DNA from: Anomaloglossus baeobatrachus
Taxonomy: Eukaryota > Chordata > Amphibia > Anura > Aromobatidae
Length of the DNA: 64,000 bases
Reading direction: 5' to 3'
Assembly: GCF_048569485.1 (NCBI RefSeq)
Contig: NC_134356.1
Span: 532,282,556 to 532,346,555, forward strand
Part shown: positions 43,575-53,612 of the stretch, piece after piece
How positions within the stretch are numbered: position 1 is the first letter of the stretch
Layout: the number at the start of each line of letters is the position of its first letter
Position numbers and translations under genes: made by a program
The notes under the pieces: model-generated
The model's database searches: none
What the model was told of the DNA's origin: nothing
What the model saw: only the letters and a program-made list of their open reading frames with translations

Positions 43575-44381
43575 ATGGAAGTTATGGAGAACAGTGGTGA
43601 TTTACCATCTACTACTACGGGCTTATTAGCTGGACGTGCTGATGCTGGCTCCTTCTTTGGAGATTGCAATTTTAAAAAAGACACTGAGGTCTTGGCTGTG
43701 AAAACACTAGAATTTCAAATACAGACTCTGGCAGAAAAAGAAGTCAGACTGTTTTGGACTATTCAATCCCTTCAATCGTATATTGATTGTGACCGTGTGC
43801 CACGTGGACTCCGTATTATAAAGACTCTTTCCCATTTTCAGGAGGATCCCACGTTTACTGTGCAGTGGGAAAACATTCAGTTAGAGTGTTCAAAAAAATT
43901 ACTGCACTTAGTTTTGGATAAAAACAAAGAGAATTATGCTGCTTTGACCGTCGAATTAGACACATTGAAACAAGACACCCGAGCACGGATGTCTGGTGAT
44001 GATTGGAATGTTTTTTGTCAGAGATTGGACAAACGGTTGGTAATCGTACAGACAGAGATTAAACATAAAAAGAGGGAGAAATTCCTAAGAGATAAAAAAG
44101 ATTATGAAAAGAAACAGATTTTCTGTTGGACTAAAGATGGGGCCCGTAATTATAGACAGAGGGCGCATATAAAAAAGAGAAGCAATTTTGGTTCCAGCAG
44201 GGGGTACTGGACCACGGACTCGGAGTCCAGTGGATCCGAGGACGTGGTCTCAGGCCCCTCTGGGGTAATCTCTAATGCCGCCAGACCTACCGCCCCTTTA
44301 GGAGACGGACCCGACGGGGGGGTAGGAAGAGGAACAAGAGGCAAGGGTCGCAAGAGGAAGTCTGTGACTTGGAGGAATTAG
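43575..44381 (+). CDS. PLE-7 ORF1: PLE N-terminal protein
   Basis: 268 residues from ATG 43575, uninterrupted. Conserved parts as in PLE-6 ORF1: EVRLFWTIQSLQSYI, VPRGLRIIKTL, FTVQWENIQLECSKKLLHL, KKREKFLRDKKDYEKKQIFCW, then a Ser/Gly-rich acidic stretch and a basic tail (GRGTRGKGRKRKSVTW). Function unknown. It overlaps ORF2 in the -1 frame (ORF2 is open from 44276). The slippery heptamer C CCT TTA sits at 44294-44300. ORF2 has no ATG before its first conserved motif, so a separate start is unlikely. Confidence 0.8.
   Translation: MEVMENSGDLPSTTTGLLAGRADAGSFFGDCNFKKDTEVLAVKTLEFQIQTLAEKEVRLFWTIQSLQSYIDCDRVPRGLRIIKTLSHFQEDPTFTVQWENIQLECSKKLLHLVLDKNKENYAALTVELDTLKQDTRARMSGDDWNVFCQRLDKRLVIVQTEIKHKKREKFLRDKKDYEKKQIFCWTKDGARNYRQRAHIKKRSNFGSSRGYWTTDSESSGSEDVVSGPSGVISNAARPTAPLGDGPDGGVGRGTRGKGRKRKSVTWRN
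44294..44300 (+). other. Candidate -1 frameshift site, PLE-7 ORF1/ORF2
   Basis: CCCTTTA in the phase X XXY YYZ with respect to ORF1 (GCC CCT TTA GGA). The -1 frame opens at 44276 and enters ORF2. CCCUUUA is the heptamer used by giardiavirus. The sequence after it is very G-rich (gacggacccgacggggggg). Confidence 0.5.
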
Positions 44382-46800
44382 GTTCTCAACCAAATTCTCA
44401 TCTCTCAACCGATACGATTATCAACCTGACATCCCATACTCTCACCCCTGATATGGTCTCTGTATTAACCAAGGGTTTCAAATTCTGCATTCCAGAAAAT
44501 TTTGATTTCGCTGAATTTAAGATTGACCTGTTTAAGGCTATTAGGAAGATCCACCTGTATAAACATTTCCAAACAGCACCTGATTTGTCAGGAGCAGTCC
44601 CGGCCGGGCATATTCCATGTAGTGTGGCCATTTCCCGGTTTGACGTTACAGGGGCCTTTAATTCTGATGTTGTCCAGGATGCTGAGTTTTTGCTCAGTTT
44701 GAACGAACCGCATCAGATAACTGACACAGTCGTTCATAATATCGTTCCGGTTTCAGAGAGATTTACTAAAGGGGTCAAATCTGATTTTTACCCCCCCACT
44801 GTGCCAGGAAATTTGATAGATATATATCAGGAGGCAGTCTTGAAGGACGTGGAATCTCTATTATATGCTAAATCATCTCAGAATTTGAGTGAGAATGAGC
44901 AATCTGCGATACGTATCAAGCAGGGCTGGGAGGACACGGTGTTCCGGGAGGTGGATAAGGGGGGCAACGTTGTCCTCCTAGCCCGGCATCATTATATCCA
45001 GGAGTGTAACAGACAGTTGGCAGACAGATCTACGTATGTTCCTTTCCTTTCTAATCCTATTCAGGATTTTAAAAAATCTTTGGTGCGATTTTTGGACAGA
45101 TATGTGGGACTGGGGTTTCTGTCTCGTTCACAGGCTGAGAAATTGATTCCTCCCTTTCCTACTAAGCCCCACTGGTATTGCATACCAAAAATACATAAGA
45201 GCAGGGATAATCCACCGGGCCGTCCGATAGTGGCTGGCATTGGCTCTCTCACGGAGCCTTTGTCGCACTATCTGGATTGGCTTTTAAGACCAATTATGGG
45301 TCATATCCCCACTTATGTAAAAGACAGCGGTGACTTTTTGACATTGCTGAAAGGTATGATGTGGCAGGAGGGCTTTTCTTTGACCTAAATTGATGTGGAG
45401 AGTCTATATACTCGTATCCCCCAAAAACTGGGGATACAGACTGTTAGAGAGATGGTGGCGCAGACGGGAAAAGATGCTCTTTTTTGCAATTTCGTTGAGG
45501 AAGCCTTGGATTTTGTTCTTTCTAAGAACGCTTTTATGTTTTTGGACCATTAGTACTTGCAGTGCAGGGGTACCGCTATGGGTACCCCTGTCTCTTGTGC
45601 CATGGCTAATATATTTTTGGGCTCCTTCGAATGCAAATATGTTTTTGCTGATACCAACCCTTTTTTGAGACATATTCGCCACTATTTGAGGTATGTGTCG
45701 ACATATTCATTGTGTGGGCTGGCACTGAGGCTCTTTTTACTGACTTCGTGTCATATCTTAACACCTGCAACACAATGAATATGTCTTTCACCTCCTCCTT
45801 TGGTGGCGACACCCTCAATTTTTTAGATATTGAGGTCTCCATCAGAGATGGTGATGTTCATACTCGGTTGTTCAGAAAACCTACAGCATCCAATTCCCTT
45901 CTACATTACCAAAGCGCCCACCCGCTCCACACCAAGACAGGTTTGCCCTATAGCCAATTCCTGAGAGTACGTAGGGCAAACAGTTCAGAGGAATCTTTTT
46001 TTCAACAATCTCAGGAGTTGAAAATTAGGTTACAACAAAGAGGTTATCCCAAAAAACTTGTAGATTCAGCCTGTGAGAGAGCCAGTTCATACAGCCCCAC
46101 GTCTGCCCGTAGGAATCGCGCCAGGAAAGATGTTGGCAATTTGAATAGGTTTGTTTTCAACTTTAAATTTGGACCTTTGGAACATGCCATCAGAGGTGCG
46201 CTTTGTAAAAATTGGCACATCCTGGAGAAGGATCGTGCCTTATCTGAGAGGACAAATTCCAATCCTCTGGTGTCATTCAGACGATGCGGCAATTTGCGAG
46301 ACAAACATGTGAGAAACAGACTTACTAGCCCAGTGACTTGGTTAGACAAGTGTTGCCCACCGGGTAATTACCGGTGTGGCCACTGTCATTTTTGCAACCT
46401 TCACTTGAGCAGCCGTTCCCTACAGGTGGGCTCGCATATGCATACGGCACATCAGTTTATATCATGTAAGACGAAGTTTGTGGTCTATGTAGTTCTATGC
46501 CCGTGTGGCAGGTTCTACATAGGCAAAACAATCAGATGTCTATACATACGATTCAGGGAACATTACAATTCAGTTACATCAGGAAAAGGTTCTCCCAGAT
46601 TTATTTCACATATTCAGGAGCAGCATGACAGTGACCCCGATGTTCTACGTTTTGCCGGCCTAAAAAAGGTCTTTCTCCCTTTTAAGGGGGGCAACCTACA
46701 TAAACTTTTATTGCAAGAAGAGGCCAGGTTAATCATTAATTATGGGGCGCAAAGTCCACAGGGATTGAACGATCGGGTTGATCTCACTGTGTTTCTGTAA
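44369..46800 (+). pseudogene. PLE-7 ORF2: RT and GIY-YIG, few lesions
   Basis: IINLTSHTLTPDMVSVLTKGF (about 44414), VDKGGNVVLLAR (about 44953), PKIHKSRDNPPGRPIVAGIG (about 45188), motif A IDVESLYTRI (45389), motif B GTAMGTPVSCAMANIFLG (about 45570), motif C RYV at 45690 where the frame changes, LNFLDIEVSI, KPTASNSLLHYQSAHPLH, Cys-rich CGHCHFCN, GIY-YIG VVYVVLCPCGRFYIGKT (about 46480) and EEARLIINYGAQSPQGLND (about 46720). Two in-frame stops around motifs A and B and the frame change at motif C make this copy inactive; the rest is open. Confidence 0.85.
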
Positions 46801-47156
46801 AATCATGATTCCGAGTACATTGGTTGTCTGTTTTTATATTTATTTGATTGCTATAAACATGTCTGTATTTTTTACATGTATCGCATGTTAACATTTTTCT
46901 GATTATGTATATGCACAATCTCCTATTGTTTTTATGTGGGTCTGTGGCAATCTGTGGGCACTCCTTTAAAAGGGGTGTAGCCGTAGCTCCACATGTGGAC
47001 CCGTGGAAGCCCAATCAGTGGGTGAAACGGCCGTCGTCTGTTTTGGAGGAGCCAGCTCACAGTGCGTCTCCAGCCCTCCACCCTGCATGTGTTTGAATAA
47101 ACTACATCCAGCACAGCGGACAGAGTGCGGTTCTTCATTTGCTCTCACCCCATTAT

Positions 47157-47242
47157 CCAACTTACTTGGTATATTTATTGGAATGTACGTGCGGCCTCCA
47201 ATATGTGGGCCGCATAATACAAACTATGCACGCCCGACTTAA
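47157..47242 (+). pseudogene. PLE-2 GIY-YIG core piece
   Basis: Reads TYLVYLLECTCGLQYVG and then MHARL. Its reading continues, after the TTAA element, at 51870 with NKHRHNI, so the TTAA element lies inside the endonuclease coding region. Confidence 0.75.
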
Positions 47243-47859
47243 CCCCTTAGTGACGGAGCTAATTTTCACCTTAATGACCAGACCAAATTTTGCAATTCTG
47301 ACCAGTGTCACTTCATGAGGTTATAACTCTGGAACGCTTCAACGGATCCCGGTGATTCTGAGATTGTTTTTTCGTCACATATTGGACTTCATGTTAGTAC
47401 CAAATTTAGGACAATATTTTTTGCGTTTATTGAAGAAAAAAATTGAATATTGGCAAAAATTTTGAAAATTTAGCAATTTTCAACTTTTGAATTTTTATAC
47501 CGTTAAACCAGAGATTTCTGTGACACAAAATAGTTAATAAATAACATTTCCCACATGTCTACTTTACATCAGCACAATTTTGGAAACAAAATTTTTTTTT
47601 GTTAGGAAGTTAGAGGGGTTCAAAGTTTATCAGCGATTTCTCATTTTTACATCAAAATTTACAAAACCATTTTTTTAGGGACCACATCACATTTGAAGTG
47701 ACTTCAATAGGCCTAGATGACAGAAAATACCCAAATGTGACACCATTCTAAAAACTGCACCCACCAAAGTACTCAAAACCACATTCAAGAAGTTTATTAA
47801 CCCTTCAGGTGCTTCACATGAACAAAAGCAATGTGGAATGAAAAAAAGCAAAAATTAAA

Positions 47860-49400
47860 TTTTACCTAAAAATGTTGCTCTAACCCAAATTTATTCACTT
47901 TTAGAAGAACTAACACAACAAAATGGACCCCAAAACTTGTTCCCCACTTTCTTATGAGTGCGCCGATACCCCACATGTGGTCAGAAACCTCTGTTTGGAC
48001 AAATGGGAGGGCTCGGAACAGAAGGAGCAATATTTGAATTTTGGAAAGCAAATTTGGCTGAAATAGATTGCGAGCACCATGTTGCATTTACAGGTCCGCT
48101 AAGGTACCTAAACAGAAGAAACCCCTCACAAGTGACACCATTTTGGAAACTAGACCCCTCAAGGCTTCTATCTAGGGGTATAGTGAGCATTTTAGATCCA
48201 CAGGTACTTCACAGATTTTGTTAACGTTACGTTGTCATATTGAAAATTTTAATAATTTTCTCAAAAATGTTGCTTTAGCATCAATTTTCTCACTTTTTCA
48301 AGAGGTAATTCCAAAAATTTGACCTCAAGGTTTGTTAACCACTTTTTTATGAGCGCGGTGATACCTCACATGTGGTCTGAAACCTTTGTTTGGACAAATG
48401 GGAGGGCTTGGAACGAAAGGAGCAATATTTGAATTTTGGAAAGGAAATTTGGCTGAAAAAGATTGCGGGCACCATGTCACATTTGGAGGACCCCTAAGGT
48501 ACCTAAACAGCAGAAACCCCACACAAGTGACCCCATTTTGGAAACTAGGCCCCTCAAGGAATTTATCTAGATGTTTGGTGAGTACCCTGAACCCCCAGGT
48601 GCTTCACAGAATTTTATAACGTTGAGCCATGAAAAAAAAAATAAAATTTTACCACAAAATTGTTATTTCAACCAGGTAGCTTTTTTTTTTACAAGAGTAA
48701 AAGGAAAAAATTCAGCATAACATTTATTGTGCAATTTCTCCTGAGTTTGGCGATACCTTATATGTGGTGGAAATCAACTGTTTGGGCGCATGGCAGGGCT
48801 CGGAAGGGAAGGAGTGCCATTTGACTGCAAAATTGGCTGGAATCAATAGCGGACGCCAGGTTGCATTTGGAGAGCCCCTGAGGTGCCTAAACAGTGGAGG
48901 TCCCCCACAAGTGACTCCATTCTGGAAACAAGACACCTCAAGGCTTTTATCTAGGTGTATAGTGAGCAGTATGAATCCACGAATACTTCACAGAATTTGA
49001 TGAGCTTAGGTTGCCATATTGAAAATTTTCATTTTTTTCACAAAAATGTTGCTTCAGCATCAAATTTCTCACTTTTTCAAGAGACAACAACAAACCGTGG
49101 ACCCAACAGGTTGTTATCCAATGTCTTATGAGCACAGGGATACCCCACATGTGGCCAAAAGCCTCTGTTTGGATAAATGGGAGGGCTTGGAATGGAAGCA
49201 GCACCATTTGAATTCTGGAAAAGTTGAAATAAATTGCGGGCACCATGTCACATTTGCAGGGCCCCTTGGGTACCTATACATTAGAAACCCCCACAAGTGA
49301 CCCCATTTTGGAAACTGGATTTTATTCAGGAGTATAATAAGCATTTTGAATCCACAGGTACTTCACAAAAATGTTGCTGTAGCAACCAATGTCTCACTTT
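47860..49400 (+). repeat. 390-bp tandem units in the TTAA element
   Basis: Anchor phrases '(c)cacatgtgg' at 47972, 48365, 48756 and 49143 give periods of 393, 391 and 387. Each unit has 'tttggacaaatgggagggct', 'gcaccatgt' and 'ccattttggaaact' in the same order. Confidence 0.85.
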
Positions 49401-50795
49401 TAGGCTATGTGGCCATGAGCCAGCGACACGGCGTCTAGTACACAGTGTCAGCCACCTGCAGAGATGTGAGTGTTGTCCACGGGAGAACGCAGCTGCCCAT
49501 GCCCACGATTTGGGTTCAGGCCGCTGTGGAGCTCTATGCTACCTGCAGAGAACACTCATCTCCGCAGCATAAATTGACATGCTGAGGCTCGGGAAGCTGT
49601 GCCACAGGTCAGTTTATGTGGCGGAGAAAAGAAGCACATTGGGCAAGCACATTGGGCATGGGATTTCTAAAAATCCTTCCACTGTGCTTCTACTGCACAA
49701 TGCAGCGTTATGGACACAGGGAAAACACTCTGCGCCCAAAACGCTGCAAATCCCGATTGTGGGCGCACAGCCTAAAATGCTACAATGGATGAATGGATAG
49801 ATGTCAAACATATATAACGTCCCACCCCCTGCATATTCTAAGCTGGCGCCCTTTAGTGCCTTTCATGTGGCACTAAAAGGTGCCTAGCCTTGTATTTAGC
49901 CCCCCAAAAAAATAATAATTAAAATAAACGACGTGGGGTCCCCCCCATTTTTGATAGCCAGCTAGGGTAAAGCAGACAGCTGTAGCCTGCAAACCACAGC
50001 TGACAGCTTCACCTTGTCTGGTGATCAATTTGGAGGGCTCCCCAGGCGTTTTTTTTAAAAAAAAAACGTGGGGTCCCCCCCAAATTAGATCACCAGCCAA
50101 GGTGAAGCGGACAGCTGGGGTCTGGTATTCTCAGGGTGGGAAGAGCCATGGTTATTGGACTCTTCCCAGCCTAAAAATAGCAGGCCGCAGCCGCCCCAGA
50201 AGTGGCGCATCCATTAGATGCGCCAATCCTGGCGCTTCGCCCCAGCTCATCCCGCGCCCTGGTGCGGTGGCAGACGGGGTAATATATGGGGTTGATACCA
50301 GCTGTAATGTCACCTGGCATCAAGCCCTGGGGTTAGTGATGTCACGGCATCTAAACAGATACCCGACATCACTAACCCAGTCAAGTAATAGACAAAAAAA
50401 AAAGACAAAAAAAAAAATTTATTTGAAAAAAAAACTCCCCGAAACATTCCTCTTTCCCCAATTTATTGAAAATAAAGAAATTACGGTCGCTGTAATCCAT
50501 TTTGGAGGTCCCACGCCGACTCTGGATCTTCTAGAATATGGGGGGCACGTTCAGGGAACGTATCCCCCATTTTCTGGAAGAGCAAGCTCTCCATGAGCAG
50601 TGTGGGTGCAGTAATCTGAGAATACTGCACTCACACTGCCCCGGTCCAACTTAGGGCAGAGTGACCTGCAGTAACCTCATTCCAGAATATGAGGGGCACG
50701 CTCACAGAACGTACCCCCCATTTTCTGGAACAGCAGTCTCTCCATGTGAGGACAACACTCCTCACATGGAGAGACTGCTGATTACTGCACTCACT

Positions 50796-50898
50796 CTCCC
50801 CCGGTCCACAGTGGAGCAGCCTGTGCATCAGCGACGTCAGCGTCCCTGCAAGACTGACGTCGCTGATGCACAGGCTGCTCCACTGTGGACCGGGGGAG
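50796..50898. repeat. Perfect 44-bp palindrome in the TTAA element
   Basis: Arms 50796-50839 and 50855-50898 are exact reverse complements around a 15-base loop, GC-rich. Confidence 0.9.
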
Positions 50899-51179
50899 GA
50901 ATCCAGCTGACAGCCGCTGTCTGCGCATGCGCCGCCAGCATTCAAGAAGGAGGCGGCGTGATCGCGGGACGGATCACCAGACAGGTAACGTATGACCGGG
51001 GGCTGGGGGGGGGGGTGATGGGGGGTGACCTAGTGGGACCTGGGGGGACCTGGGGGGACCTTTCTGCCGCATGTGACGTGTCACATGCGGCAGAAAGAGC
51101 AGAATGAATGCGGGGGAGGGGGGGTGGCTCTGGAGACCCGGAGGGGGCTCCGGTGACCAGAGGGCTCCGGTGGACCGGA

Positions 51180-51610
51180 GGAGGGGTCAGGGGGAGGACA
51201 TTTCCCTCCGATCTGAAATGTTTGATCATTTCAGATCGGAGGGAAATGAATGCAGAGCCGGCGGCGGCAGTTTTCAGCGCGCGTCGGCGCCATCTTGCAC
51301 GCTCCGGAGGGGGGCTCTGAAGAACTGGAGGGGGCTCCAGGGACCAAAGAGCTCCGGTGTACCGGAGGAGAGGTCAGGAGGGGGACATTTCCCTCCGATC
51401 TGAAATGTTTGATCATTTCAGATCGGAGGGAAATGAATGCAGAGGCGGCGGCGGCGGGAGTTTTCAGCGCGCGTCGGCGCCATCTTGGATTTTCCGGAGG
51501 GGGGGGGGGGTTGGATGGATTTCTCCGGTACCGGGGGCTTTGGGGGCACTAAGGGCTCACATTTATTTCTCATCTGACATGTTTGATCACGTCAGATGAG
51601 AAATAAATAA
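51180..51610 (+). repeat. Tandem units with 20-bp palindromes
   Basis: Three units of about 180 bp; each has a perfect or near-perfect hairpin around 'tttgat' (51201-51246, 51388-51433, 51560-51607). Two are followed by 'cagcgcgcgtcggcgccatc'. Confidence 0.85.
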
Positions 51611-51869
51611 ATTTTACCAGCCATTTTTTTTTTTTTTATGTTGTCGCCGGTATACGGTGTATACCGGCGATCGCATTAACGGGGTGCATAAAAAACACCC
51701 CGATTCATAATCTGGGGGGTCTCAGCTACCCCCGGTAGCTGAAACCCCCGAGATTTTTCGTCACTGGGGGGCGCTACAGGGTTTTTCCGGCCTGACGTCT
51801 CAAGACGTCGGAACAGAATAAGTACCCTGTTTTTCCGACGTCTTGAGACGTTAGGCCGTCGCTATGGGG

Positions 51870-52035
51870 TTAATAAGCATAGACACAACATATGGACGGG
51901 TTACCAATTGCACAGTCTATCAAAACACCATAATAGAGATCCTAAACTAATCAGTCTTACCATCATAGACCATGTTATAGATAATGACCCAGATCGCTTG
52001 AGCAGTCTGATAAAAAGAACATTTTTGGGTTTTTA
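51870..52035 (+). pseudogene. PLE-2 GIY-YIG C-terminal end
   Basis: Encodes NKHRHNIWTGYQLHSL, then ISLTIIDHVIDNDPDRLSSL and IKRTFFGF before the stop at about 52034. This is the usual end of a PLE endonuclease (a line of the type ID.V...R...L..RE.FWI). Confidence 0.65.
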
Positions 52036-52991
52036 AATTAGGCAATTTAGCATCAGAGGGACATAACCTCACTATTGAGAATCTTGCCAAACATTAATTT
52101 GTTATAACACGCATGGATGTCACATTTAATGCCAACCATTAATTTCTTGTAGTCAGGGGGGTTCTCATTTGATTAGAAAAGGAAGGGAAAGTTTTGGATT
52201 ATAAGACGCACCTTTCCTCCTAAAAATTTGGGAGGCAAATGAGGGATGCGTCTTAAAATCCGAAAATAGCTTACCAACGGGGCTGTCTATGCGGCTCTGT
52301 GTGCGGTCGGCCGGGTGCGTGTGGGCAGCCTGTAGCTGCCTGTCAGTGCCAGCTGCCTCTCTGTGCGGGTGGGCGGTTTGCTGGCTGCCACCCTGTGCGT
52401 GCAGGAGGGCGGCTGTGCGGACTGCGGTGGCTGTGAGGCAGGTGTCCCAGTGTGTCCGCAATCCCAGTCTCAAATGATGGCACTGGGAGTCAGCGCGTGC
52501 GCAGATGGAGCTCTTGGATGAGAGCTCAATCTACACATGCGCCGCTCCAGGCGCCATCACTTCAACCGGGACTGCGGACAGATTGGGACACTCACCACAC
52601 CGGCCTGCACCATCACTGACTGCTGCTGCCATCATGGACCCGCCGCCGCTGCCAGCGCAACCTCTGCCTCCTGTGACCCCGCTTCACCACCACTGCTGCC
52701 CCCAATTGGTAAGGCAACACCGGAGTATAAGATGGAACCCATTTTTTTTTTTTACCTTTTTTTTATCTCTAAATTTGGGGTGCGTTTTATAATCTGGTTC
52801 ATTTTATAAAACGAAAAATACGGTATTTATTTTCCACTTTCTATTTAATTGTTGATATTTGTCAGATTTTATTCCAATTTCTTGTTTTTATTCCATTAGA
52901 GGCATTTTTGGGATTAATATTGTTACTTTGTACATTTAATAATTATTTATACTCCCCTAATTAGGTCACTTTTTTATACACACCCTCTACA
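52036..52991 (+). other. PLE-2 3' region with a MITE
   Basis: AT-rich DNA. At about 52185-52830 lies a MITE-like repeat whose ends carry 'ggattataagacgcacc' and, inverted, 'gggtgcgttttataatc'; its middle is GC-rich. The last 150 bp are AT-rich with 'tttttatacacacc' at 52968 upstream of the hammerhead-like motif. Confidence 0.5.
52185..52830. mobile_element. MITE of the 'ttataagacgcacc' type
   Basis: Near both ends, in opposite orientation, lies the phrase g(g)attataagacgcacc; the right end adds 'cgaaaaatacggta'. Borders and target duplication were not resolved, so the superfamily is open. Confidence 0.5.
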
Positions 52992-53030
52992 CCACCTGAT
53001 GAAGATAGCACTGTCTATCGAAAGTTGTGG
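52992..53030 (+). ncRNA. Hammerhead-like motif, PLE-2
   Basis: CCAC (52992-52995) pairs with GTGG (53027-53030); CTGATGA (52996-53002) is intact; stem II GATAG/CTATC; GAAA (53020-53023). The stem III/cleavage segment is short (gtt). AATAAA follows at 53044. Confidence 0.5.
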
Positions 53031-53255
53031 CCAGTTAGAGGGATAATAAAGGTTTGTTATTCTGTTCATTTATCTAAGAATATATTTTTTCACCTCAGCA
53101 CTCCACAGGCCCATTTAAATTTCTTAACCATTCTACTCTTATCTCTCCTGAGGGATTAGCGTCAGGAGCAGCTCCGGGTTTCGTTCTAATTTTTTGTGTA
53201 GTTGGCTGGAGGACCTGCAATTACCCGGTAACCTGGGAGTCACACGCTAGGATCT
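53031..53255 (+). repeat. Left copy of a 225-bp duplication flanking the KRAB retrocopy
   Basis: PLE-2 tail sequence from ccagttagag to ctaggatct, repeated at 59901-60125 with the same length and roughly 7% mismatches. Confidence 0.85.
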
Positions 53256-53612
53256 GCAGTGATCTACACATGACTGTGAGCACAAGCAACACCGACTCTG
53301 AGGAGGAGATTTTTCCTGACAGACCCAAAAAAGATGAATAAGGACAAAGACCAAATTGTGGAGAAGATATGAAACCTGAGTCTGGAGATAATCTTCCATC
53401 TTACTGGAGAGGATTACACAGTAGTGAAGACCTCTAGTGAGCGCTGTCAGGACCCTGTGTCTTTAGGACGGGGAGAAAGTCTGAGTCCAATCCCAGGACC
53501 TCCACCTCACCCTCGGATACATGAGGACATCAATGACCAGAAGATCCTAGAACTCACCAACAAGATGCTGGAGCTGCTGACTGGAGAAGTTACTATTAGG
53601 TGTCAGGACATC
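53256..53612 (+). pseudogene. KRAB-type zinc-finger retrocopy, 5' part
   Basis: From a short 5' UTR, ATG 53334 reads MNKDKDQIVEKI, a TGA (53370-53372), then NLSLEIIFHLTGEDYTVVKT, PGPPPHPRIHEDINDQKILE, LTNKMLELLTGEVTIRCQD. This is the N-terminal part of frog KRAB-like zinc-finger proteins, and the residues on both sides of the usual exon joint (GEV/TIRCQD) are contiguous, so it looks like a retrocopy of a spliced transcript. It is cut by a Ty3 element at 53613 and resumes at 59702. No zinc fingers are present. Confidence 0.7.
53608..53612 (+). repeat. Target duplication of the Ty3 element (left)
   Basis: acatc against acgtc at 59702-59706; the one difference is a CpG-type change. Confidence 0.65.

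Larger units (their letters stand above)
42750..47156 (+). mobile_element. PLE-7: PLE with inverted 5' head, inserted in the PLE-2 linker
   Basis: Head: an inverted (minus-strand) copy of its own tail and pLTR (42752-43136), then a plus-strand pLTR (43137-43560), ORF1 43575-44381, ORF2 about 44276-46800, 3' tail 46801-47156. The pLTR and the tail (43155-43350 against 46966-47158) differ at about five of 195 positions, mostly C/T or G/A changes, so it is fairly young. Target duplication is short at most (ccaa[a]c). The PLE-2 coding sequence resumes at 47157 with TYLVYLLECTCGLQYVG. Confidence 0.85.
47243..51869. mobile_element. 4.6-kb TTAA-flanked non-autonomous DNA transposon
   Basis: TTAA at 47239-47242 and 51870-51873; ends ccccttagtgac and the complement of ccccatagcgac form a short imperfect TIR. 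Inside: AT-rich DNA (47243-47860), four 390-bp tandem units (47860-49400), GC-rich DNA with several perfect palindromes (50796-50898; 51201-51246; 51388-51433; 51560-51607; 51790-51860). No transposase is seen; open frames in the tandem units are by-products of the repeat. TTAA use and C-rich ends fit piggyBac or Kolobok. Confidence 0.75.

Noticed and set aside
47958-49344. Several 70-95 codon frames with repeated similar peptides on both strands
   Set aside because: They follow the 390-bp tandem units of the TTAA element; peptides repeat because the DNA repeats, on both strands alike, and no family is recognised.
50942-51599. GC-rich overlapping ORFs of up to 148 codons
   Set aside because: Low-complexity GC-rich DNA with palindromes; frames on both strands are open at once, with no domain.
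51870-52035. Possible separate small gene
   Set aside because: It is the continuation of the PLE-2 endonuclease after the TTAA element.
53334-53607. Functional KRAB zinc-finger gene
   Set aside because: There is an early stop, the FSMEEW core is lost, no zinc-finger exon follows and an LTR element splits it.
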